From assembly GCA_902798015.1 (NCBI GenBank), contig CADBVL010000021.1, forward strand, positions 1 to 36,861: DNA of 36,861 nt, written 5' to 3'. Below the pieces are notes generated by a model. It did not search any database and was not told the DNA's origin. It saw nothing but the letters and a program-made list of their open reading frames with translations. The translations under genes were made by a program, and so were the position numbers. This document shows positions 1-8,803 of the stretch, one piece after another. Every line of letters starts with the position of its first letter. Within the stretch, counting starts at the first letter, position 1. The DNA is from an uncultured Bacteroidales bacterium. Lineage in GTDB: Bacteria; Bacteroidota; Bacteroidia; Bacteroidales; Paludibacteraceae.

Positions 1-419
1 AAATGCTGCATTTGCCGTGTCAGATGCGGCGGCAGGGGAGCCGGGCAGTATTCCTCCGTCGCTCCGGGCGTGTATTTGTTCTTATAATCATAAAAACCCA
101 TCTTCGGGACGATCTCGATGATCGGAAGGGCTTTTCCGTCGAGGACGCCGACGGAGAATTCGCGCCCGTCGATATACTCCTCGACCACCACCTCCGGCTC
201 CAGCAGAAAGCACTGCTCCAAAGCGTATGCGTACTCTTCAAGGGTGCGGCAGATATACACCCCGACGGAGGAGCCGCCGCAGGCGACTTTGGCGACAAGG
301 GGGAGCGATAAGCCCAGATCCTCCGGCCGGACGAACCCCTCCCGGCGCCGTACAAGGCCTCCGCGGGGCGTCGGTATGCCTTGAATTTCCAGCATGGTCT
401 TCGTCAGACCCTTATCCAT
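1..419 (-). pseudogene. D-alanine--D-alanine ligase fragment (both ends missing)
   Basis: The reverse strand from about 419 down to base 1 reads as the middle of a Ddl-type ATP-grasp ligase, the cytoplasmic enzyme that makes D-Ala-D-Ala for peptidoglycan. Visible landmarks in order are AMDKGLTK, GIPTPRG, the ATP-binding stretch VAKVACGGSSVGV, EEYIDGREFSVGVLDG, and PKMGFYDYKNKYTPGATEE. The frame runs off the window edge, so the C-terminal metal-binding part is not seen. The N-terminal domain is also absent: upstream of about base 430 the frame stays open but no longer resembles Ddl. The wording is closer to Firmicutes Ddl than to the usual Bacteroidetes enzyme, and the stretch is more GC-rich than what follows. 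Either this is a truncated gene or, more likely, a foreign contig end. Family call is firm; origin is inference. Confidence 0.75.
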
Positions 420-425
420 CGCGAG

Positions 426-1442
426 ATGGAGCGCGGCAAAGGACGTAACAAAGAGCGTTTCGGCAATGCGCGTTTCATCACGCGCCTTATCTCTTCGCGC
501 ATCATTCCGAACATGAGCCGACGTATTCTCTCCCCCGCTACCGTCGCTTCCACGCCGCAGCAGCTGTCGCTGATTGAAGCATCCGATATACCGACATCTG
601 TTCAGGATGCCGACATGACCATCGATGAAGCGGAGGTAAACCGCATCCTCAAGCAGCTGGATGAGATGGTGGGACGCGAAGAAGTGAAGCGCACGCTGCA
701 TAACCTCGTCACCCTCGCACGCACCAAACAGGCGAACGGCGAAGACCTGAGCGACACCATTCCTCTCCAATGGACTTTCACCGGCTCGACAGGCACCGGC
801 AAGAGTTCCGTTGCACGCCTTCTGGCGCAACTGCTCCATGCCTGCCATCTCATCTCGTCCGACAAGATGACGCAACTGCGGATGCCGCAGACACCGTCAA
901 ACACCTGGACCTCTTACGACATCGACCAACTCCTGCGCGAGACCATGAAACAGTCGGGACAAGGACTCCTCTTCATCGACCTGGACGATATCGCCAACAG
1001 TCATATCGACGTCCAGTGGTTCCGTTGCAAACTGACATCGCTCACGGCCGAGATGCCCGGTTCGTATGCGTTCGTCATCGCCGTGGATGACAACCGGCTA
1101 CAGACCTCGCCGATAGATGTACCCATCAGCACTTCCACCATCCATTTCGAGGATTATACCGCCGAGGAACTGATAGCCATCCTGCGTCAGCGGCTCGACA
1201 AACGCGGTTACAGCATCACCGACGAGGCTCTCGCGGAACTCAACCGGCATATACGGACGTTGTGCGATAACCGCAGCAGCGGTTTTGCCAACGCGCGCAC
1301 TATCAAGCATATCTATATCGCTGTCACCTCGGCGGCGGAACTGAGACAGAACGCCTCGCCGCAACCCGTGATCACCAAAGAGGACGTGCAGTCCATCAAA
1401 TGGAAAAAACTCAACTCACACCGCATCGGTTTTGGCGCATAG
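426..1442 (+). CDS. AAA+ ATPase, CbxX/CfxQ-like, N-terminally truncated
   Basis: The protein carries a complete AAA+ domain: Walker A in FTGSTGTGKSSVARLL, Walker B in GLLFIDLDDI, then a helical lid ending near residue 330. Before it lies RFGNARFITRLI, which matches the C-terminal lid signature of CbxX/CfxQ (CbbX-like) ATPases, followed by a linker ending in ASDIP. So the intact gene probably had two tandem AAA+ domains, and the first is cut off at about base 430-450. The start is uncertain: TTG 381, ATG 426 and ATG 513 are all in frame, and the true N-terminus is probably lost. The stop is immediately followed by the phosphatase ATG, so the two are co-transcribed. CbxX-type ATPases remodel partner proteins; no target can be named. 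Family call is good, start call weak. Confidence 0.8.
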   Translation: MERGKGRNKERFGNARFITRLISSRIIPNMSRRILSPATVASTPQQLSLIEASDIPTSVQDADMTIDEAEVNRILKQLDEMVGREEVKRTLHNLVTLARTKQANGEDLSDTIPLQWTFTGSTGTGKSSVARLLAQLLHACHLISSDKMTQLRMPQTPSNTWTSYDIDQLLRETMKQSGQGLLFIDLDDIANSHIDVQWFRCKLTSLTAEMPGSYAFVIAVDDNRLQTSPIDVPISTSTIHFEDYTAEELIAILRQRLDKRGYSITDEALAELNRHIRTLCDNRSSGFANARTIKHIYIAVTSAAELRQNASPQPVITKEDVQSIKWKKLNSHRIGFGA

Positions 1443-1964
1443 ATGAGACGCAAGGACCGCATATTATTTGTCTGCCACGGTAATATATGCCGTTCGCCGA
1501 TGGCGGAGTATATCTTCAAGCACCTCGTGCGCAAAGCCGGACTGGAAGACCGGTTTGAGATTGCATCCGCCGGTGTCTCGGACGAGGAGCAAGGCAACGA
1601 CATCTACCCGCCTGCCAAACTCAAACTGCGCGAATATGGCATCCCTTACGGACCGCACAAGGCACACGAGATGACGCGGGAGGAATATGATTATTACGAC
1701 AAGATTATCTGTGCCGATTATGATAATCTGACCTATCTCTCTTCTATCGGACATGTCAATTATGACGATGTCATGGACTATTACGATCCGGGCGAGAAAG
1801 AGTCACTGATGATGCAGTGGGCAGGCGAGCAACGCGATGTCTCCGACCCGTGGTACACCCGTAATTTCGAAGCCGCCTACCACGACATCTACCGCGCTTG
1901 TCAGGCCATCCTCGACAGTTATATCCGTGAATTTGAATGGCGCAAAATATGCGGCGAAGAATAA
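1443..1964 (+). CDS. low-molecular-weight protein-tyrosine phosphatase
   Basis: This cytoplasmic phosphatase removes phosphate from tyrosine residues. The P-loop VCHGNICRSPMAE lies at the N-terminus, with nucleophile C11 and R17. The general-acid motif is DPWY, with D135. At 173 residues it is slightly longer than the usual 150-160. The protein starts on the base after the AAA+ stop codon and lies 16 bases before the kinase-AAA gene, so it belongs to the same operon. In bacterial operons such phosphatases usually oppose a tyrosine kinase. Here the adjacent kinase domain is of the Ser/Thr type and a PPP-type phosphatase follows, so the substrate is open. Confidence 0.93.
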   Translation: MRRKDRILFVCHGNICRSPMAEYIFKHLVRKAGLEDRFEIASAGVSDEEQGNDIYPPAKLKLREYGIPYGPHKAHEMTREEYDYYDKIICADYDNLTYLSSIGHVNYDDVMDYYDPGEKESLMMQWAGEQRDVSDPWYTRNFEAAYHDIYRACQAILDSYIREFEWRKICGEE

Positions 1965-1980
1965 AAAGCAATAATACTTT

Positions 1981-3708
1981 ATGATAGAATTTACACAAGG
2001 ATCACACATCGGTGACTACAGCGTGCTGTACCTCATCACCGCTAAGGCATACACACAGACTTACTGCGTAGCAGACGAGAAGAACAACCAGTTCTTCATG
2101 AAGCTCTATGATATGAAGGCTATGCCGAAAGAACTGCTGCACAGCCAGGAGCCGAAAGAAGTATGGGCTTACCGCAAACTGGGTACATGTGCAAACCTCA
2201 TGCACATGACGTCTTTCAGCCGCATTAGAAAAACCGCTTACGACATTACCTATATGGTCTTTCCGCTCTCCCGCGGCAAACTCCTCTCGCAATATATCGA
2301 CGAGAAAGGTCCCTTGTCCCCGCGGGAGGCAATGGATATTACGCTCGGACTTATCAATGCCGTGCAGCACATGAACGACCATCAGTTGTGCCACCTTGAC
2401 ATCACACCCCAAAACATCCTCCTTGAGTCCGACGAGGATGGCAAACTCACCGCCAAACTGTTTGATTTGGAGCATGCCATCGAGTATAACGTCAACGGAG
2501 CACTTCGTCTCCCTTCCGTCAAGCAGGTTGAGAAACTCAACCCGTTCTACACTCATTCCGACCTATTGGGCAAGCAAAAGGTCACCGGCATGACGGATAT
2601 CTTCTCCATCGGTGCGGTTCTCTTTGCTATGCTCTCCGGCAAGAAGCCATGGAGCGATTGTCCGCTGACATCCGATATGCCTGCCGTAGCGCAACATCTG
2701 AAGATGAACGAATGGCGCAAGGAGCATCCTTCCTCGGAGATAATAGAACCCTTGCGACCGTCTAAAGTAGGCACTTCCCAGACGGCCGCTAACTTGTTTG
2801 TCGCTATGGACATGGCTTTTAAAGGCGAGGCGAACATAAAGACCTTACTGCATGTCCTGCATATAGAAAACACCGAGTTGGACCGGATTGCCGAAGAGAC
2901 CTCTCTTTGGAATGCGCGCACGGTGGACGACCTGCAGGGTTTTGCTTCGATTGCCGGCATGGACGACCTCAAGCAAAAGGTGTCCCAATATATCCTCTGG
3001 CCGCTCCTGCACCCCGAGAAAGCGGAGCAATACCTGCTGCAACTGCCCAATGGCGTGCTCTTATATGGCCCACCGGGATGCGGTAAGACCTATTTCGCAA
3101 GCAAGATCGCAGAGGAACTGCATTGGCCTATGAAGTTCATCACTTCTTCCAGTCTTGGCAGTCCTTATATCCATGAGACCTCAAACAATATCAAGGAAAT
3201 GTTCCAGAGCGCGGCAGCCTGCGGACATTGCGTCCTTTGTATCGATGAGATAGACGGTCTTCTCAGCAAGCGTTCTGCGCTGGAGTCGGAACGTAGCCGG
3301 AATGATGAAGTGAATGAGTTCCTCGCTGCCTTCAACGAGTGCCACAAACGTGGCATCCTGGTGGTGGGTACGACGAACCGGAAAGACATCATCGACCCCG
3401 CCGCACTGCGCGCAGGACGCTTTGACATGCAGATTGAGATTCCTGCCCCGGACGAGAAAATGCGTCAGAGGCTCTTTGAGATCTATTTGCGCAACAGACC
3501 CTTGGCGGACGATATCGATGTGCCTGCTTTGGCGCAGATGACTGTTCACTATGCCAGCGCCGATGTGCCCTTCGTAGTTAACGAAGCCGCACTCATGGCT
3601 GCCATCGAAGATGTCCCCATCTCCCAACGCCATCTCACCAATAGCATCCAGCACCACAAATCCTCTCTCGACGCCACCCCTCTCCGCCCCATCGGCTTTA
3701 ATGCGTAA
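1981..3708 (+). CDS. Ser/Thr protein kinase fused to Cdc48/FtsH-like AAA+ ATPase
   Basis: The first ~290 residues form a Hanks-type kinase: ATP lysine K41 in FFMKLYD, catalytic loop HLDITPQN with D140, metal-binding D162 in FDLEHA (in place of DFG), and GMTDIFSIGAVLFAML. The glycine loop is poor, which may lower or alter activity. From about residue 320 there is a AAA+ domain: Walker A LYGPPGCGKT (G363, K369), Walker B CIDEID (D422, E423), TTNR, and the arginine finger in RAGRFD (R480). There are no membrane segments, so the protein is cytosolic. A kinase-AAA+ chimera in one chain is unusual and suggests phosphorylation-gated unfolding or remodelling; that is inference. Its stop overlaps the next ATG (TAATG). 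Confidence 0.88.
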   Translation: MIEFTQGSHIGDYSVLYLITAKAYTQTYCVADEKNNQFFMKLYDMKAMPKELLHSQEPKEVWAYRKLGTCANLMHMTSFSRIRKTAYDITYMVFPLSRGKLLSQYIDEKGPLSPREAMDITLGLINAVQHMNDHQLCHLDITPQNILLESDEDGKLTAKLFDLEHAIEYNVNGALRLPSVKQVEKLNPFYTHSDLLGKQKVTGMTDIFSIGAVLFAMLSGKKPWSDCPLTSDMPAVAQHLKMNEWRKEHPSSEIIEPLRPSKVGTSQTAANLFVAMDMAFKGEANIKTLLHVLHIENTELDRIAEETSLWNARTVDDLQGFASIAGMDDLKQKVSQYILWPLLHPEKAEQYLLQLPNGVLLYGPPGCGKTYFASKIAEELHWPMKFITSSSLGSPYIHETSNNIKEMFQSAAACGHCVLCIDEIDGLLSKRSALESERSRNDEVNEFLAAFNECHKRGILVVGTTNRKDIIDPAALRAGRFDMQIEIPAPDEKMRQRLFEIYLRNRPLADDIDVPALAQMTVHYASADVPFVVNEAALMAAIEDVPISQRHLTNSIQHHKSSLDATPLRPIGFNA

Positions 3709-4394
3709 TGCATAACATCATAGGCGACATACATGGTTTAGACCGGTGGAAACGACTGGTACGCGAGGATGCGACAAACATCTTCGTAGGCGATTATTTC
3801 GACTCTAAAGACGGCAGATCCCAAGAGGAGATTGTCGCCAATTTCAAAGATATTATCGTCTTCTGTAAGTCGCACCCGGAGACGATTCTGCTCTATGGCA
3901 ATCATGACTTGAACTACACACTGGATAAGGATTATAAGAGCCGGTTTAGCCATCCTGAATACCGCGAAAATTACCGCCAATTATTCGCAGAAACGGAGGC
4001 GCTATTCTATGGAGTCGCCTATGCGATAGATGAGAAAACTTTGGTATCCCATGCCGGAGTTACTAAGGAATGGTATGAGAAATATATCGGCCCTTATCAT
4101 GGCGAGGCACCGCAAGTAGTAGCGCAGCAAATCAACGACCTATGGCGGACGAACAAAGAGGCATTTACCTTCAGCAGCAATGTAACAGTTGATCCGGATG
4201 TGTACGGTGTATCCCCTACTCATTCGCCGGTGTGGATTCGCTCGTGGATACTCCCCGAGCACAACCTGTTTGCCGACACGCCCGTCACGCAGATCATCGG
4301 CCATACTCCCAAAGAAGGCATTACCCTTGTCTCCGCCCGTATCCTCTGCGTCGACTGCCTCCTCCACAACCCAAAATCATGGATAATGGAATGA
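3708..4394 (+). CDS. PPP-family metallophosphoesterase (protein phosphatase-like)
   Basis: The motif order of a two-metal phosphoesterase is present: GDIHG (D7, H9), VGDYFDS, LYGNHDLNY, VSHAGV and IIGHTP. The 228-residue length fits the PPP group that includes phage lambda-type Ser/Thr phosphatases and symmetrical Ap4A hydrolases. It overlaps the kinase-AAA stop by one base, implying translational coupling. A phosphatase coupled to a kinase suggests it reverses that kinase, but the substrate could also be a dinucleotide. This is the last gene of the operon; a promoter begins 15 bases downstream. Confidence 0.85.
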   Translation: MHNIIGDIHGLDRWKRLVREDATNIFVGDYFDSKDGRSQEEIVANFKDIIVFCKSHPETILLYGNHDLNYTLDKDYKSRFSHPEYRENYRQLFAETEALFYGVAYAIDEKTLVSHAGVTKEWYEKYIGPYHGEAPQVVAQQINDLWRTNKEAFTFSSNVTVDPDVYGVSPTHSPVWIRSWILPEHNLFADTPVTQIIGHTPKEGITLVSARILCVDCLLHNPKSWIME

Positions 4395-4409
4395 TTTCTT
4401 TCGCTAAAA

Positions 4410-4441
4410 TTTGCATATATCACAAAAAAGCAGTACTTTTG
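4410..4441 (+). promoter_or_regulatory. Bacteroidetes promoter P1
   Basis: TTTG at 4410-4413 and TACTTTTG at 4434-4441 are separated by 20 bases, the -33/-7 arrangement of the primary sigma factor in Bacteroidetes. Transcription would start near 4448. It does not lie directly before a good ORF; a hairpin terminator follows at 4661-4699. Confidence 0.75.
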
Positions 4442-4447
4442 CAGCGG

Positions 4448-4699
4448 ATTACCAAAAATCTATGATTTAATAATAAAACACCCCTTTGAAACAGCGTAAA
4501 CGTAAGCCGATTTTGAGTGTTTTATCGGATAGGTGCGCAGCTTTTTTTTTAGTACACGTAAGAGGTACGGCTAACGCTTTTGTTAGTAACATATTTTTGC
4601 GGCCGAACAGCGTATATTTATTATTCTGGTTATTTTTATTGCAGGTTTTTGATAATCTAAGGCTCTCTTGCGCGATTTTTCGTCAGAGAGTCTTTTTTT
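4448..4699 (+). ncRNA. possible short non-coding transcript
   Basis: This ~250-base stretch lies between promoter P1 and an intrinsic terminator. It has no convincing ORF: the only frame of note starts with TTG and reads as low-quality hydrophobic sequence. Its RNA can pair ATAAAACAC (4473-4481) with GTGTTTTAT (4517-4525), nine perfect pairs, with smaller hairpins nearby such as CTAAC/GTTAG. I do not recognise a known RNA family. It could be a small regulatory RNA or simply a leader with an attenuator ahead of the large NTPase gene. Confidence 0.35.
4661..4699 (+). terminator. intrinsic terminator or attenuator
   Basis: GGCTCTCT (4661-4668) pairs with AGAGAGTC (4685-4692), eight pairs including one G-U, and is followed by seven T. 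It lies between promoters P1 and P2, so it should end the P1 transcript. Confidence 0.65.
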
Positions 4700-4721
4700 G
4701 TGTGCATTTCTTTCACTAAAA

Positions 4722-4753
4722 TTTGCACATATGGAAATTTATCTGTAATTTTG
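4722..4753 (+). promoter_or_regulatory. Bacteroidetes promoter P2, before the NTPase gene
   Basis: TTTG at 4722-4725 and TAATTTTG at 4746-4753 with a 20-base spacer. The predicted start is near 4760, about 35 bases before the ATG at 4795. The upstream 27 bases (4706-4732) match those of P1 (4394-4420) at 25 positions. Confidence 0.8.
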
Positions 4754-4794
4754 CAGCGCAAATTATTTTTTTTACAACCTTAAATAACTAACTT

Positions 4795-7700
4795 ATGGAT
4801 ATAAATTTCCTCAGCGCAACCGAGTTATTTGGTAGTTTTATCGATATTTTAAATGCCCTAGGAATTCCTCTTACCCTCTTTGGACTATATAGAGATCATC
4901 ACACGCAAAAAAAACTTCGTGATGATAATATATCCGTTTATTCAATTAACGCGATTCGTTCGCAACCAGAATTAATTATGGGCGATTCCGGACGCGTAGG
5001 CAATGGTTTTAATGCTGCAATTTACATCTCGCGAGAGATAGATGACGCTATTAAACAATCCATTGATCAAAAACCATGTACAATTATCACTGGTCGCGCC
5101 GGTTCCGGTAAGTCACGAGCCGTCTATCAATACCTCTCAAGCCAAGAAAATATTTTTGATAAAGTAGTTGTTATTAAGCGCGAATCTTTAACCTGCAATA
5201 TGCAACAACTACAAGGCTTTTTACGCGTCCATATGGGAAAGAATGTGAAGACACTTATTTATATTGATGATTTTCAGAACGTTAAGGGTATCAATCAGGA
5301 TTCAGGTTGGGAGTTATGGGAATCGATTATAGAAGATGCTCGCAAATATGAGGGAAAGATTGTTTTTGTATCGCGCGACAAAGAAGATTTTGAAAAGGGG
5401 AATGTTATTAACATCAAACCTATCACAAGGAATTCAGCCACACATAAACAATGTACGGAGAGATTCCACTCGAGCTATTTCTCCCCAATCATAGGTAATT
5501 ACATCGAAAGAGCGCGTGTTGAAGACATGCTTAAAAAGCCAGGTGAACTATTGCTCATTTCTGCCCATAACTTCATAACGCATTATTTCCATAGACGCGG
5601 AACACAAGAAGACTATCTCAATAAGGTATATAATTTGCTTTGTGACCGACTGGCAACAGACCTCGGAAAAGAGGAAGCAGAGAATCTGAAAAGCCAGTTC
5701 AACGAGGCACTAAAAGAACTTAAGGGAAAGGGCATCTTAGGAACAAACAACAACTTAACGGATGAACTATTCGTAATCGACCTATCAGACTTTTTATATT
5801 ATAAACATTATACTTATGTAGAAAACAGGATTATAGCCTCGGACGCCATTCCTTATATATGCTCGTTACTAACATCCGATCGTAGTTCCCTGTCGTATAT
5901 CAAAGAAAAAGAACAGGTAAAATTATTGCTGTCAATTGACGAATATGACACTGAACTTTATGTACGCGCTATTACCCGGGCAACAGGGCAAAACACAAGG
6001 CGTATAACTAAATTTGTTCAATTAATATTTGAAGAGAATTTCATAGGTCATGAGGATAAAATCTCTATAGATGACATGGCCAAAATAGTCGGTCTGATAG
6101 CTTCACGTACCTATTACGGCTGGGAGAACATTGTCAATACTTATCTAAAAAAGTATCCTTCAATAAAAGAATCCAATGATTTAATCTCTGAAATATTACG
6201 CATCGCTACGGACGAGAGGACATCACGCGCAGATAAGAAAAATGCAATAGATTACATACATAACACACTGGGTATCTCCGAAGAAAACCTTCGGGAACGA
6301 GCTACTAAAGATGTGCGCATTGCTCTTAATTATGAACGAGCACAAGAGGACATTGATGCAACCCGAATAGCTAATGTCCTATCCTTGCTGCTTGGTAATC
6401 TAACTAAAAGCAATGATGAGTTTCATAATGCAATTTCAAGTGAGAAGCAAGAAAAAATTAAAGACGACATCCATTATATCCTGCGAGACATCTTCGCTTG
6501 GGCTCGTATTGTCTCCATAAAAGTTTCTTCCTATCAGCAGTTAGAAAAATTAGAGACTATATTGCAGTCACATTCTCGTAGCCTAAAAATCCTGCAAGAC
6601 AAAATAAAAGCGGCACCGAAGACTAAGACAGGTATCGAACTTTTTACATTTTTGTCCCAGCCCTCTTTGTGGAGCATAGCACGTAATATCCACAAAGCAT
6701 ACCCGATGGGTTATGATAAACATTATGAAAAATGTATCAATTTATTAGGCCCTATTGTCAAAAAAGATAGTTATAACTATATTGCTGATAAAAATGGTTT
6801 TGCCGGATTCTTGCTTGCCAAACCTCTAATTGGCAACAAAAAGGTACTTAGAGGTGCGCTCGCAGAATTGAAAACCTTCCATCAGGTTCATCGTTGCATT
6901 CAGCAAGTGCTACAACTATCCGTCTTAGACAAAGGAAACACGCAAGTATATATCGCATGGTTATATCGCTTATTCTCGGTAATTAAAACAGCAGAAGATT
7001 TTGAAAAAGCTAACGCCATGCTTGGTAACTTCTTAAACTCTCATCCTAATATCTCAATAGAAGGCAAACGTAAACTGTACAACAACCTCCTGTCGAATGC
7101 GCCATGGGAGAAGGCGAAAACTATGGTTGCGGAAGGAAAATTCCTTTATTATGAATGTGACTCATACACTATTAGTTCACTTTTCAAGTCAGCGAAGAAT
7201 GCATTTTTCATACTATCTAAAAAAATATATCTGCACTGCAAATTAGAAGATAAAATCCAGTCAGCAATTATATCAGGTAAAATCCTGGAAAGTATTGATT
7301 CATATGCGCAACTCTCTCGCAGCAGAAATCTTAAATGGGAAGGTTCTTCTGCTACAAGCCTAAAAGGCATTCGTGACCGATTAAATCAATGTATAAAGCA
7401 AAAAGATCATGTCGCCGAGAACAATCCTATGCTCCGGGATTTTATCGCTGAGCACGGAAAGGCCGCTCAATACATTGATGCGTTAAATAACTTAATACTC
7501 GAAATCGGGAATACGGAAACAGTCGCTACTGCTGCAGATAATGCTCCTATAACTTCTGACATCGCTCGAGCTTTAGACTGGAGTTCTCTAAGTGTTCCCG
7601 AAATGAAAGAGAAACTTATCGAAATCAAACAATACTTCTTTGAAGGAGTATTGAATGAAACAGGAAGAACGCTGACTTCCGATAAAATGACGCATCTTAT

Positions 7701-8799
7701 CAAACGCGTTGTTGACATGACTAAAAATACCTTAAGACAGAACGAAAAAGAAAACTGGAATTTTGATGGAGAAGTTGAGGGAGACGTAAGCCGACTATTA
7801 GAGGACTTAGTGTATGAGGGGAAAGACGGTGACCCGAACATGACGTTAGATGCATACATACCCGTCAAACTTTTCTATTACACGCAAGTCGGGGAATTCC
7901 TCATCTATTTTATCAATCCGGACCCCAAAGACCGCCTCCTCTTCGGACTCAATGCATTACGTCATCTTAACGAGTGCGGTAATCCGATTAGTGAAAATAA
8001 GGGGGAAGCACATAATTCAGTAAACGAAAAGAACATATTCGAGGTATTATTGGCCGATTTAAGTTTTGACGAATGTGCCGAAATGATTGACGAAATCAAA
8101 AAAATTGCACAAGTCGATATATTCAATAATGTTTATACAGCAACATCCATTGTTATGCTGTGCAATAAACTAAAAGGAGGATTGAAGATTAATGATGATG
8201 CAAGTAAGAAAATACTAAAAGCGAGAATCAACTTGATTAATCAGCTGATTTCTGACGAAACCCAATTAAAAATAACAGGGAACGTATTATTCTTTGATGC
8301 CGATGATGCTCCGAGAATTTCAACAATTAATTCAAATTTAACAAAACGGAACATGAAACACCCAAAAGAGATATTCTTCCCGGATTTTCCGAAAAGTATA
8401 AAAATTAATTTGCCTATTGCGTCCACAAACGATCAAATACGGCACGCTGCATGGAACATGTATGCAGACCAAGAGTGCCTATACGATATCCACCCAACGG
8501 CATTAGGATTATTCCTATATCGAGAATTGGAAAATATATGTGCTTCCCTATCCTCGGTCAAAACGGATTCATCTGATTTAGTCGAATACTACAGAGAAGC
8601 CATGGACTTATTGCACGACGAAATATATTTAAATAAAACTTCCAGTACTAACGACACAATAAAAGAAATTACTCAAACTTATCCAAATTTACTACAGAAA
8701 AAACATCTTGAAAATAATGTGAAGTTATTGGACTCCGAGCCATGGATAGAGTTTCACGAATTGCACAAAATCCATAAATCCATGCCCTCTTTGAATTAG
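4795..8799 (+). CDS. large P-loop NTPase, unrecognised family (candidate defence protein)
   Basis: The gene encodes 1334 residues. A hydrophobic segment near residues 13-32 could anchor the N-terminus. A P-loop NTPase domain follows: Walker A ITGRAGSGKS (K106) and a Walker B-like TLIYIDDF (D158, D159). The SRDKEDF stretch may be a sensor region. The remaining ~1000 residues look almost wholly alpha-helical, without motifs I can name, as in STAND-type NTPases whose C-terminal arrays sense phage or other invaders. It has its own promoter, and its base composition is clearly more AT-rich than both neighbours, which suggests transfer. It ends five bases before the HAD gene, so that gene may be read through. 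I do not recognise the family; the defence role is inferred from architecture and from the restriction and RloA-like genes downstream. Confidence 0.7.
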   Translation: MDINFLSATELFGSFIDILNALGIPLTLFGLYRDHHTQKKLRDDNISVYSINAIRSQPELIMGDSGRVGNGFNAAIYISREIDDAIKQSIDQKPCTIITGRAGSGKSRAVYQYLSSQENIFDKVVVIKRESLTCNMQQLQGFLRVHMGKNVKTLIYIDDFQNVKGINQDSGWELWESIIEDARKYEGKIVFVSRDKEDFEKGNVINIKPITRNSATHKQCTERFHSSYFSPIIGNYIERARVEDMLKKPGELLLISAHNFITHYFHRRGTQEDYLNKVYNLLCDRLATDLGKEEAENLKSQFNEALKELKGKGILGTNNNLTDELFVIDLSDFLYYKHYTYVENRIIASDAIPYICSLLTSDRSSLSYIKEKEQVKLLLSIDEYDTELYVRAITRATGQNTRRITKFVQLIFEENFIGHEDKISIDDMAKIVGLIASRTYYGWENIVNTYLKKYPSIKESNDLISEILRIATDERTSRADKKNAIDYIHNTLGISEENLRERATKDVRIALNYERAQEDIDATRIANVLSLLLGNLTKSNDEFHNAISSEKQEKIKDDIHYILRDIFAWARIVSIKVSSYQQLEKLETILQSHSRSLKILQDKIKAAPKTKTGIELFTFLSQPSLWSIARNIHKAYPMGYDKHYEKCINLLGPIVKKDSYNYIADKNGFAGFLLAKPLIGNKKVLRGALAELKTFHQVHRCIQQVLQLSVLDKGNTQVYIAWLYRLFSVIKTAEDFEKANAMLGNFLNSHPNISIEGKRKLYNNLLSNAPWEKAKTMVAEGKFLYYECDSYTISSLFKSAKNAFFILSKKIYLHCKLEDKIQSAIISGKILESIDSYAQLSRSRNLKWEGSSATSLKGIRDRLNQCIKQKDHVAENNPMLRDFIAEHGKAAQYIDALNNLILEIGNTETVATAADNAPITSDIARALDWSSLSVPEMKEKLIEIKQYFFEGVLNETGRTLTSDKMTHLIKRVVDMTKNTLRQNEKENWNFDGEVEGDVSRLLEDLVYEGKDGDPNMTLDAYIPVKLFYYTQVGEFLIYFINPDPKDRLLFGLNALRHLNECGNPISENKGEAHNSVNEKNIFEVLLADLSFDECAEMIDEIKKIAQVDIFNNVYTATSIVMLCNKLKGGLKINDDASKKILKARINLINQLISDETQLKITGNVLFFDADDAPRISTINSNLTKRNMKHPKEIFFPDFPKSIKINLPIASTNDQIRHAAWNMYADQECLYDIHPTALGLFLYRELENICASLSSVKTDSSDLVEYYREAMDLLHDEIYLNKTSSTNDTIKEITQTYPNLLQKKHLENNVKLLDSEPWIEFHELHKIHKSMPSLN

Positions 8800-8803
8800 T
8801 CAA

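Noticed and set aside
4486-4719. 77-codon frame between promoters P1 and P2
   Set aside because: Non-ATG start, and the end of the frame runs through the terminator hairpin and promoter P2; the product is low-complexity hydrophobic.
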